Shown piece by piece: positions 47,386 through 57,682 of a stretch of 64,000 bases of DNA. Below the pieces are notes generated by a model, which worked only from the letters and a program-made list of their open reading frames with translations, was not told where the DNA came from and made no database searches. Both the position numbers and the translations under genes were made by a program. Origin of the DNA: Guillardia theta CCMP2712 (lineage: Eukaryota > Cryptophyceae > Pyrenomonadales > Geminigeraceae); assembly GCF_000315625.1 (NCBI RefSeq), contig NW_005434638.1, forward strand, positions 108,107-172,106, read 5' to 3'. Position 1 is the stretch's first letter, and each line of letters begins with the position of its first letter.

Positions 47386-48403
47386 TCACAATTTCAAAAG
47401 CTCGAATTGTCCTGGAGTTACAGCTTTGTTACAAACAGCCACGGCTGCTTCAATGCCTCCATGCTGTGCAATTTCATCCTTCAAACCGATCCCGCATGAC
47501 ATGTGGGCTAGAGCAGAGCAAGCCTTCTCGATGACAGCGGGAGGATAATTGTCGTCGACATACTCGATGAGAATCCTTATACCTGTTAAAGTGTTCATTA
47601 GAACCCTCTAGCAGCATCCAAAGAAGTGATATCGTGCCTTCTGTTTGAACCAAGACTTGTCGAGCGATTGAATTCTTGATACAAAAATTTGATATTGACG
47701 CCAAGGCATGCTCAAGAGCAGCAAAAGCTTTGGTTTTTTGGAAAGATTTGATGATTTGAATCATAGCTTCGAGAGCACCGCAATCGAGTAAATCGTTCTT
47801 AAGCTCCTTGTCTCGCGAGAGAATCCGTATTCCTCCGGCAATATTGCGAGCCAAGTCCTGGGTTAGCCAAGATTTGTAGCACCAGGAGAAAAGCATGGCG
47901 TAAGCATCTTTGGAGACAGTCTCCTGAAAATTGGGCTTTACAGATAGTATATTCAATGCCATGTTCTCGTAGACGCGCAGCATACCAAACGATCTAAAAT
48001 CTCCACGACCCCCGAGTCCCATCAACTCTTCAAATTGACCATCCGTTGCAAGTCTTTCTCGAAGCCTCGCGTGGCATCTTGTCAGTTCGTCTTGTAAGTG
48101 GGCAATGCATTCCTTGTGCTGCCTTTCGCTATGTACAATCTTCTCTTGTAGTCTTTCAATCTCGATGTTCTTTTCCAACGTCCTCTTACTGAAGCCACTT
48201 TTCCTCAGAAAGACGCTCGTATCGCTCTCATATCCTTCATTGTTTGTACAACTCATTGAGTTGTAACTTGAAGATGAGAGTACTCTCAGGAAATTGTCTG
48301 TTTGCATTGATGAATCTTTGTACACTGGCATTGAAAATCGAGATACACAACAATCGCTTCTGCCAATTTCATCTATTGTACCCACGACTGCAAGATCATA
48401 CAT
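47386..48403 (-). CDS. Armadillo-like repeat protein with N-terminal coiled coil
   Basis: Exon 48403-47605, then 47582-47386. Residues 60-130 form a coiled coil (NIEIERLQEKIVHSERQHKE). Helical ARM-like repeats follow: LARNIAGGIRILSRDKELKN, CGALEAMIQIIKSFQKTKAF, HALASISNFCIKNSIARQVL, and after the junction IEYVDDNYPPAVIEKACSAL and IAQHGGIEAAVAVCNKA. Joining these frames needs removal of only 22 nt (47583-47604, gt..ag), far below the usual 43-55 nt here. Alternatively an indel breaks the gene. A further ARM-like helix at about 47320-47365 (AIEEAIRFLRNIAHKL) suggests more 3' exons. Function unknown. Confidence 0.65.
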
Positions 48404-48719
48404 CTCTTCTTAGATGCATTCCCAATAATGCGCAACAAGAGTCTCCGTAGAACTGCAACAAGAAACACATAACATTAGAGGAGTGAAACAAATGTGTCCT
48501 TGTCAGCCAACATCCCTCTCAGACTCTCCTTCGATCACGCAATCTCTCGGTGCTTCCACTTTGAGAAATATGTCCCCTTTACCGACAGACAGGATCACAA
48601 GCAACCGAAAAGAAGACAAATGGTTTGAATCCCATCTACACTTGTATCGTGATTGGTCTTCCTTTCCTCATCTAGTTCTTGTTTTCCACCTCTCCCACGA
48701 ATGTTGCGTCATTAATTAA

Positions 48720-49250
48720 TCTCAAAATTCGCCCCGTGTGCCCCGCGCTCACCTGGCTTGGGGCTCACGATGCTGAATTCCTGAGTTGCAGTCTAAATAT
48801 CACACCTCGTGTCAGCATTTCGCGTTCTCTGCATGCTCAAATCTCCGACCTCTCGCAGTCTCGTTCTTCACCCCTGCCTCCCCCGCTCTCCCTCTTTCTC
48901 TCCCCCACCATCCCCTCCTCATCAACTATTCCCCGCAATGCTCCAACAACCTCAACAAACTGTTTCCTTAACTACCGCCATCCGACCCCCTACCCCCCTC
49001 CCTTCCCTCCTTCACCCCTACTCCTACCGCACTTCCGGGGGTGCACCCCGGACCTCCTCCCCGCGGCTTTTGCGAGACCCCACCTCCCCCTCACCCGTTC
49101 TCCTTCCACCCAGTGCCACCCTGGACACCCACCCCTATCAACTACCTATGAATCGACCCATCTCAGTCAAAACACTCTCTTCGCGCCCCCCTACCCACCC
49201 TCTTGCCACTCGCTCTGGCATATCCGCAAATTCCGGCTCATGATCCGCGG
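48720..49250 (+). other. C-rich region without a gene
   Basis: The plus strand is rich in CCCC words (TCCCCCACCATCCCC, CGACCCCCTACCCCCCTCCC, CACCCCTACTCC). Long ORFs of Pro/Ser composition exist in several frames but none has a conserved feature. It lies to the right of the ARM gene start (48403). Confidence 0.45.
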
Positions 49251-49254
49251 GCTG

Positions 49255-49610
49255 GCTGAGTTTTACCTGCCACCGTGACGCCCGCGACCCGGTACGCGGC
49301 CCGATCGGACGACGATTTGGCCGGGCAACGAAACTTGCAGGACTTTACTCGGTTTGACACCGACGGTCACTGAGTCATCGAGCCGGGCTCGGCCGGGCGG
49401 CCCACTGGCCCGCCGTCTGCGTGCGTACCTGTCCCCGGACGCTGCCAGGCTTTTGTGAACTTCGGAACCGGAACTGCGTTCTTGACGGTCCGATCGGAAC
49501 TTAGGTGGGGGATGACTCAGAGGCGACCGTCGCTCCGCCTCAGGCAGGCACGCCGCGGCACGGTGATGAATTTCCGACTCGGATGATCGTTGTTCGAATT
49601 CCTGAAGCCC
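49255..49610. repeat. GC-rich repeat block, second copy of the 7 kb family
   Basis: CpG-dense sequence with CCGGGC/GCCCGG palindromes (GAGCCGGGCTCGGCCGGGCGGCCC). It shares the word GCTGCCAGGCT..TGAACTTC (49440-49463) and a CACTGAGTCA-type motif with the 7.2-7.45 kb block. This supports a dispersed repeat family, though I compared by eye only. Confidence 0.5.
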
Positions 49611-49824
49611 TGCCAAAGCTAGCTTTGCATCTCATTCATCAAAAGATATATCCTCTGAAAGTACCCCTATCAACCCCCACCGTTGTACGCCGAATCACCC
49701 CTTCCCAGAACCTAGTACGGGAGTATCTTTTCCAGTAGGGTACTACCCCCCCCTGTTCCCACACTGAGATACCTCGACGGTCCAAGTACTCCGGTCATCA
49801 TCACCGTCATTTCCACAGGACCCC

Positions 49825-49839
49825 CACGGGGGTGGAACT
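49825..49839 (+). repeat. Left candidate terminal inverted repeat
   Basis: CACGGGGGTGGAACT. An exact inverse complement lies at 53782-53796. It sits in C/G-rich flanking sequence, so part of the match could reflect composition; the GGAACT end is not explained that way. Confidence 0.5.
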
Positions 49840-50028
49840 CCTCTTTTACCGGTATTAGGACGGGTACTTTTCCAATCCTTTTTACAGGGGTGGGGTAGTA
49901 GAATTTGTTGGGAATCGCAATGGCGATCCCGCGACAAACTGTTTCGAGGATGAATATCTCAAGAATGAAAATCTGTACAATGCAAAACAAACATTTTGTA
50001 TTTAGAGATACATACAAATTGTCATTCT

Positions 50029-53000
50029 CTATACTTGTTCGCTTTGTACACGTCTTAATTTTTGACATTTTGTCCTTTCTATCTCTTCTTCCGTAGACTT
50101 ACAACCAGACAAAGTTCGTAAACCCTGAAATCTAGGCATTTGTCCTGTGAATCCTCCTCGTGTATCCAAAGATTGAGTATGTATACGTTTCCGAGATCGA
50201 GGTTGGGACCTGCACTCATTCTCTTTGTCCCGTGTTCCTTCCTCTGCGTTGAAAAGCGTCTTCTCCCCGCGTGGTCTGCTAAGAATGATTCGCTTTTTTG
50301 AGTGGTCATACACAAAAGGCAGATTGGGATCGAATTTTTTTGAGAGCTCAGTGCATGCTTTGTTGAATTTCCTCAAGAAATCTTTCTTGTTCAAATGACC
50401 TATCAAAGACCAGAGGTTTTCAACGCTGTCTGTGCAGAGCGTCCGTGCATTGAAGTCATACTCCTTTTCACCCAACACACCTTTGTTGTTGCTCAAATAA
50501 CTCTGTATCTGTAGATGTGTGTCCATGGCTACAATCAGTCCTTCGAAGGTTACAGATGACAACCCCCTCATGTGCCTCTTGCCCACCCTCATCCAATCCA
50601 CATCTCTTAGAAGCCAGGTTCGAGCTCTAAGAATGAGATTTCTTCTTTCAGACTTGGTGAGGCCTCTCTCGTCGAAAGCTCTGTGAAGGCCGTTCATTGC
50701 TTCTGCCATTCTTGCTGTTTCAATGTGTCCCTCTGCATTCAGAAGCGATATGGCCTTGCTGCTGAACATTTTTAACATGATATCCACTGATTGAGGGTCC
50801 GTGCACCCATCGACTTCCAGCTGCGTTAGCCATGACGAATTCTTCTTGGAAATATCAGTGTACGCAGCATGCCATGTTTTAGCCTCTTGCTGTGCAGTCG
50901 GGTTTCTCCCCGAGCCAACCGTGTGCCTGACATTCTTCAGTAAATGATTGATACATGGCGCAAAGAAAAGTAGCTTCTTCGTGGTTGGAGAGATAACAGG
51001 GTTTGACAGGTACTCGTTGAATTGAAACCTAATCTTGTTTGGATCAAATTCTTCCAATCCATCTGTGATCAATCGTTCGAGCTCCCAAGGCGTGAATTTG
51101 GCTGTTTCATTCTCTGCAACCCCTTGTTGTATAATGCTATCATATCCATACCGTCGGCAGAAGATGTGGATTCTGCTGTACATCTCGTTCAAACAGGCCT
51201 TAGTTCTGGTGGCAGGAGAACACTGCAATTTCTTTTCTCTCTGGACCTGCCATATCAATTGGTTCCTCCTCAAACTCAAGACGAATTTCTCTATTTGGGC
51301 AAACTCTGCAGTGTTCATGTGCATTATTCCAGATCGAGTTCGAATTGTCACTTGGGACAAGTCAGGTCCATCATATTGGTTCATATTCAGCAAATTGCAT
51401 TCTCTCTCTACTTCCTGTGCAGTAATGGCTGGTTCAAAGTCGAATACGCATGAAATGTATGATGCGATCTCTGAGCATATCTGTGATATGCTCAGCTTCT
51501 GGGCCTCTTGTTTGATAGCCTTCACCTCCGTTATGAATGTGCTTGGATTGTTCACGTAGTAATTCCTGTATATGCAAGAAAACTCGCCGTCAAAAGACCA
51601 GACATTGAAAATAATTCCACGCTCGTGAGCCTCCTTTGTAACGGCTTCCAATATTCGAAGACCTTCAGAGGCACTTAAACTTTTGGTTGAAAAACCAATG
51701 TACATGGGGACAGGGGGTGTGCTCGCACATCCATCTTGTGCAACCACACTGATGGCATCTTCAGCCAGTTCAGCAACTGTATGCTTGTAAAATTTCTCAT
51801 TGTACTTGTACAACTCGTTTTGAAGTTCTGATTCGTTGACAGGCAGATCGCCATTCGCCATTCCCTCCAGTTTTCCTATCAATCGAGGAATTTCTACATC
51901 CATCTGTTCACAGCCTTCAATTACTGTCTTGAGGTAACGTTGATGTGGTGTGAACCTGACATCCTCTGGAGATTCGCCTCCGGTTCTATGCTTGGCAACA
52001 AATGCATTTCGAACCTTCTTGTATGCTTGCTCCATATCACTCTTCCTCTGATGCACACTCTGTTGATCGGATCTCAACATGCCAACCAGCTGTTCGCTGA
52101 TATAGTGTTCTGTCTTTCCTGTCAAACAAAACTTTTCCTTGCGATCTTCAAGCAGGTCAAGTCGCTGAGCCAAGTCAGGTTCATGACTTGTTATACCCCC
52201 CAGATCTGCTTCACATTCCTCAAACACAGAACAAAATCCTGCATTTATCATTGTTTTGTCGATCGCACAACAGTTCACTCCAGTCTGACAATGCTCAGGA
52301 TTCATTCGACGGAATTCATCCATCATAAATGTGCACACTCTGGACCTATCATTGCCATGCAGTTTCATGAGATGCCTATCTCGTTTCTGAAGAGTGGATG
52401 TGGATGGCAGAGGTAAGTTGTGTAACATCTGGTCCGCATCAAAAGTTCCAGTATTTTTGTTCCCCGGCCCTGTGAGCAAGCGATATAGACCTGAGGTGCC
52501 GACATTCCAAATTGATGCAGCGAAACTCATGACTTGCTCAGAGTATCGCATGCCTCTAGTGTCCTTTGTTCGAAAGCCTTGTCGTATCCAGTCGCTCACT
52601 ATGAATGGCATGATGGGGTGTTTGCTCTTCATGCCATCTCCTTCCTGACTGGCGAACATTACGACATCTGAAACTATGTCGGGAAGCTCAGCAGAACGGA
52701 GGTTATCCATCGCCCTTTCAACATGGCAGATGGTGAGAAAGCACTTGGCAGTAGGACTTTCGTCATTGGATTCTTCAAGAGACTCATGCTCTTCAAGAAT
52801 GCTTCGGATGAAATCACGTCTATCCTCCAATGGCATTGACTTGAAGTTCTCGCACATTGTATGTGCGAGGAGAGCGAATGCTGTTTTGATATTGCTGTTC
52901 TGGTCTTGGCCAATATGTTCAGGCCTTACATACCTGCATGTGGCATGTCAGTGCTCTGGTGCATTCCAGCTCGCTGGTTACCTTGAGTGATAATCGTGTA

Positions 53001-53691
53001 TTTGCTTTTGTAGCTCGTCAACAGTGTCATAGTGCGAAGTGGCCCAATGTCTGATTTTCTTACACAATGCCTTTTGCTTTTGCCGATGATTCTTTACTTG
53101 AATTCGAAGCTTTTGCGCGTCTATGTGCAGCTGGAATTGATCATGATGCATTTTGGCATCTGCTCCTTGTTGAAACGAGGTGAAGTAATGAAGGAAACAA
53201 TTTTTGAAGCCCTCTGCATTCTGTCCAAAGAGGTCACCTAGAAGCGTCAACTTTGCTCGCACATGAGAAGTGTTGATGGTGTGCTGGCTCAGCTTGAGAT
53301 AACTAGCCGCTACTTGTAGCAAGCTATCATCCGCGTCGCTTATCTTCAACGTTGCGTGCCCGATGTTTTGCAGAAAATGTAACAATTTCAGCACCAATGC
53401 GTCAGTGAACACTGCATAATCCTGTACAGTTTTCAAGTCGATGTCTTTGAAAGCCCGTCGACAACGTGAACAAGCTTTGATGCAGTGTTGAGGGATCGTC
53501 CGAATACTGTTCGTACTGTATCTCGTCTTACAAATAGGGCATTCCTCTCTGTCTGCTGTCGTCTTGCTCATGGCAAGGATGCAGTGCAGATTGCCCGCCA
53601 AAATTCGGATTTGAATTTCTCCCCATGGCGCGTCATAGATCTTGCATCGTTGCCTTATACCCCCTGCATGACCACCGCCCTCGATGTGCAT
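50029..53691 (-). CDS. Transposase, P-element/THAP9-like
   Basis: Exons 53691-52982 and 52933-50029 (intron 48 nt, gtaacc...tgcag, phase 2), about 1,200 aa, uninterrupted. N-terminus: a Cys-rich finger CPICKTRY..., HCIKACSRCRRAF (not a THAP finger). Middle: D-containing strands such as SVVAQDGCAS and WSFDGEFSC. NHLLKNVRH matches the 'D.pHL.Kn.RN' motif of P-element transposases. The C-terminal segment SVTFEGLIVAMDTHLQ...DFNARTLCTDSVENLW matches the 'T..G......yl...l.tD.lEn.F' block. The reading frame is intact and spliced, so the copy may be active or recent. The catalytic DDE triad is not assigned. Confidence 0.7.
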
Positions 53692-53781
53692 CGCGGTCGA
53701 TGGGAGGGGTATTTAACTGAAAATTAGTACCAGGTATGGGCTAGAGGCAGTGGTTGGCCCGCGGATGAGATCGAATATAGT

Positions 53782-53796
53782 AGTTCCACCCCCGTG
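53782..53796 (-). repeat. Right candidate terminal inverted repeat
   Basis: AGTTCCACCCCCGTG, the exact inverse of 49825-49839, 90 bp outside the transposase start codon. Confidence 0.5.
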
Positions 53797-53814
53797 CAGG
53801 ACCCCCGATAATAC

Positions 53815-54375
53815 CTTGAAGGACTACCCTACCCCCCCTTTAGATGTGTACACGACTCATATCCAGATCAGCCGTTTCGACCACCGGCACGGTGGTTGAC
53901 ATAAGAATAACATGTCATACAGAGGGGTAGGGGTACTGCCGGAAACGATGTGCTCTCTACAAACTATGGGGGAGGATGGGTGCTGTCACCAGAGAGTTGA
54001 TGGGGTGGGGGTGGGGGCCAAAGGGGGTGAGGGTGGTCAATTCTTCTGGTGCGGGCCTACAGTATTGGGCGGTTTCACTTTTTACCTCCCCCTACCCTAC
54101 CCTACTGAAGTAGAACCTGACTTTACCCCACCCATGTTCTTTTAATGCTTTGATTGCACACCGCAGCTTGCCCAGGCTCCACCCCTCATTACAAGCTCTC
54201 TCGCCGTTGATTTACTATGAGAGCCTTTAAGTCGGGAGAGGGGAGGGAGGTCCTAAGTCTCATGGTTGCCTTCGCAAGGTTCAAGTACCCCTCCCTCAAT
54301 TAGGACCTATTGTTCTTCACCCACAGGGTGACCCACCCCACCTTCTCCACCGGCCCTAAAGGTTCACATTGAACG
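53815..54375. promoter_or_regulatory. Strand-switching G/C-rich island between transposase (-) and ankyrin gene (+)
   Basis: From 53920 to 54035 plus is G-rich (AGAGGGGTAGGGGTACTG at 53921-53938, GGGGTGGGGGTGGGGG at about 54003). From about 54080 it is C-rich (CCCCCTACCCTACCCTAC, ACCCCACCC, and CCACCCCACC near 54330). The switch is near 54060. A short C-rich run (CTACCCTACCCCCCC, about 53824) precedes it. A CCACCGGCACGGTGG palindrome lies at 53881-53895. Confidence 0.45.
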
Positions 54376-54701
54376 TTGCTTCATTCCCTGAACCTCACCT
54401 CCTATACCCTCCTCTTGCTCCTCCTTGCCATCGTCTACTGGGAACTGCTGCCCTGGAAACATCTCCCTCTCCCTATCTCATTCGTCTTGAAGACCTCTTG
54501 GCTCTCTCTTGCCGTTAGCTGCCTGTCCTCCATCGGAATCTCTGGAACCTGCAAATTTTGCTCACTGTCGTCTCCTGATAGGTGATCAGTCTTCTTGTCT
54601 ACATTTTGCCTGATATGTTCGTATAGCTGTGCAGGGTAATGTCCGATTCGAATCTCAGGAACTAAGAAAGCACTTTGATCTTTGAGAATCAAGACCTTGA
54701 G

Positions 54702-57651
54702 ATGAAGGGCGACATTCAGGTTGCGAACGACACTGTCATCAGTTCTTCAGCGGATACAAGTTTCAAGAGAAAAGAGAAGGTTGAAGGGGCATCGGAAACA
54801 CGAGACAACCAAATCGAAAGTTTGATTTCGGGAGCGCTAGATTCTAGTCATAATACAACAGCCATATCAGGTCAGGACACAATCATAAACACCAGCGAGG
54901 ACGTCGCAGAATCTGTCTCTGTGTTGCAAGGTCTGGGTGTGACCAAGCATGACTCAGACGGTAATTCGGAAACATCTTTCTTGACCAATGATTACTGGCA
55001 GTCGATGCAGACACCCTTGGCCTCTCATGCTGTCGGTGCGACTCTGGCACACGAGTTGTCGTTCGAAGGGAATGAAGCAGCTCTGCATCACATCATCAGC
55101 AACCATCCCTTCCTCATCGAGTCAAAGACCATCGACGGCGAAACTCCTGCACATCACGCAGCTGCAGGCGGTCAGTCTCGAGTCTTGTACCTTCTAGCCA
55201 ATCTGAGCAAAACAATCCTGCTCGAACCTGACTATGACGGTTGGACTCCGGCGCACATGGCGGCATTTTATGAGCAACCAGACACGATCTCAGTCTTGAA
55301 AATTCTTGCACCCGAGTCATTCCTGTTAAAGGACAAGAAGGGGAGATTGCCCGTCGATCTCACCAGCAACAAGCATTGTCTGAGTCTGATGAAGGATTCA
55401 ATCGTCGAAGCTGACAACTTGAAGATATCTGCTGCTGACCCCACCTCAACTACTGCTGAGGTCGACCCGGCTGTGGAGGAAGCCGCCTCTAAGGCCGTTG
55501 CTGAGGTCGCTCCTGCTACAGAGGAGGCTGCTACCGAGGCTGTTGAAACCACCGCTGCTACCGAGGCTGTTGAAGCCACCGCTGCTACCGAGGACCCCGG
55601 ACCTGAAGACGCCGCTTATAAGGCTGCTCAAGCTTCGGAGGAAGAGAGCCCAGCAGAAGAGGTCGCCGCATCTGTGGCTGTCGTCGAGGTCGCGCCTGCT
55701 GATCAGACCGCGCCTCCTGCTGTCGAGAAGGCCGCGCCTGCTGCTGCTGCCGTCGAAGAAATGGCCGCTCCTGCTGATTCTCCTGCGGAGGAGGAAGCCG
55801 TCCCTGCTCCTGCCGTCGAAAAGGCGGCCTCTGCTGCGGCGGCGGAGCAGGTGCATACTGCTCCTGCTTCCGAGGAGGCAGCTCCAGCTGCTGCTGCCGT
55901 CGAGGAAGTGGCCGACCCGGCCGCTGTCGAGAAGGCCGTCCCTCTACCTGCTGAGCAGGCCCCTGCTCCTGCTCTTGCAAGTGATGAGTCCCCTGCTGCT
56001 GCCGTCGAGGAGGCCGCTCTTGCTCCTGCTACTATCGAAGAGCAGTTGGCTCCTGTTACTGCAGAAGAAGCTTCTCCAGCCGCTGTTCAGGATGCTGCTC
56101 ATGGTGCTGCTGCTGTCGAGGAGGCTGCTCCTGCCTCTGCCGTCGGGGAGGCTGCTCCAGCCGCTCCTGCTCCTGTTGCTGTCGAGGAGGAGGCTTCCGC
56201 CTCCCCCGCCGCCGCCGCCATCGAGGAGGCAGCAGCAGCAGCTCCTTCCGTAGAGGAGGCTGCTCATGCTGCTGCTGTCGAGGAGGAGGCTACCCCTGCT
56301 CATGGTGCTATCGAGGATGCTCCTGCTGCTGCTGTTGTTGAGGAGGAGGCCACGCCTGTTGCTGCTGCTGTCGAGGAGGCTGCGCTTGCTCCTCCTGCTG
56401 CTATCCAAGAGGAGGCTGCCGCTGCAGCTACCGCTCCCGTCGAAGAGGCTCCTCCTGCCCCTGCAGCTATTCAAGAGGAAGCCGCGCTTGATGCTGCTCC
56501 TGCTGTAGAGGAGGCTGCTCCTGCTGCTGCCGCCGCCGCCGCCGCCGTCGACGAGCAGGCTGCTCCTGCTGCTGCCATCGAGGAGGCTCCTGTGGCTGCC
56601 TTCGGGGAGGCTGCGCCTGCTCCTGCTCCTGCTGCTGCCGCTGCCGTCGAGGAGGCTGCTCCTGCTGCTACTGCTGCGGAGGCTGCGCCTGCTGCTGCCG
56701 CTGCCGTCGAAGAGGCTGCGCCTGCTCCTGCTCCTGCTGCTGCTGCTGCTGCTGCTGCCGTCGAGGAGGCTTCGCCTGCGCCTGCTGCTGCCGTCGAGGA
56801 GGCTGCTCCTGCTGCTGCGCCTGCCGCTGCCGCTGCGGTTGAGGAGGCTGCTCCTGCTCCTGCTGCTGCTGCTGCTGCCGCCGTCGAGGAGGCTGCTCCT
56901 GCTCCTGCTCCTGCTGCTGCTGCCGCCGTCGAGGAGGCTGCTCCTGCTCCTGCTGCTGCCGTCGAAGAGGCTGCGCCTGCTCCTGCTCCTGCTCCTGTCG
57001 CTGCCGTCGAGGAGGAGGCTGCTCCTGCGCCTGCCGCTGCCGCTGCCGTCGAGGCGGAGACTGCTCCAGCTCCTGCTGCCGCTGCCGTCGAAGAGGCTGC
57101 GCCTGCTGCTGCCGCTGCCGTCGAGGCGGAGGCTGCTCCTGCTTCTGCCGTTGCCGTCGAAGAGACTTCGCCTGCTCCTGCTGCTGCCGCTGCCGTCGAG
57201 GAGGCTGCTCCTGCTCCTGCCGTCGAGGCGGAGACTGCACCAGCTGCTCCTGCTTGTACCGTCGAAGAGGCTGCACCTGCGCCTGCTGCTGCCGTCGAGG
57301 AGGCTGCTCCTGCTCCTGCTCCTGCTGCTGCCGCCGCCGTCGAAGAGGCTGCTCCTGCGCCTGCCGCTGCCGTTGAGGAGACTTCGCCTGCTGCTGCTGC
57401 TGCTGCTGCTATCGAGGAGGCTGCTCCTGCTCCTGCTCCTGCCGTCGAGGCGGAGACTGCACCAGCTGCTCCTGTCGCTGCCGTCGTGGAGGCTGCGCCT
57501 GCTCCTGCTCCTGCTGCTGCCGCTGCCGTCGAAGAGGCTGCTCCTGCTCCTGCGCCTGCCGCCGCCGTCGAGGAGGCTGCTCCTGCTGCTGCTGCCGCCG
57601 TCGAGGAGACTGCTGCTGCTCCTGCTGCTGCTGCTGCTGCTGCTATCGAGG

Positions 57652-57682
<31 letters not shown>

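Larger units (their letters stand above)
49825..53796 (-). mobile_element. P-element/THAP9-like DNA transposon, candidate boundaries
   Basis: A two-exon transposase-like gene is flanked by a 15-bp perfect inverted repeat, CACGGGGGTGGAACT at 49825-49839 and AGTTCCACCCCCGTG at 53782-53796, giving a unit of about 3.97 kb. I found no clear target-site duplication. The arms do not extend, so the true ends may lie elsewhere. Confidence 0.5.
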
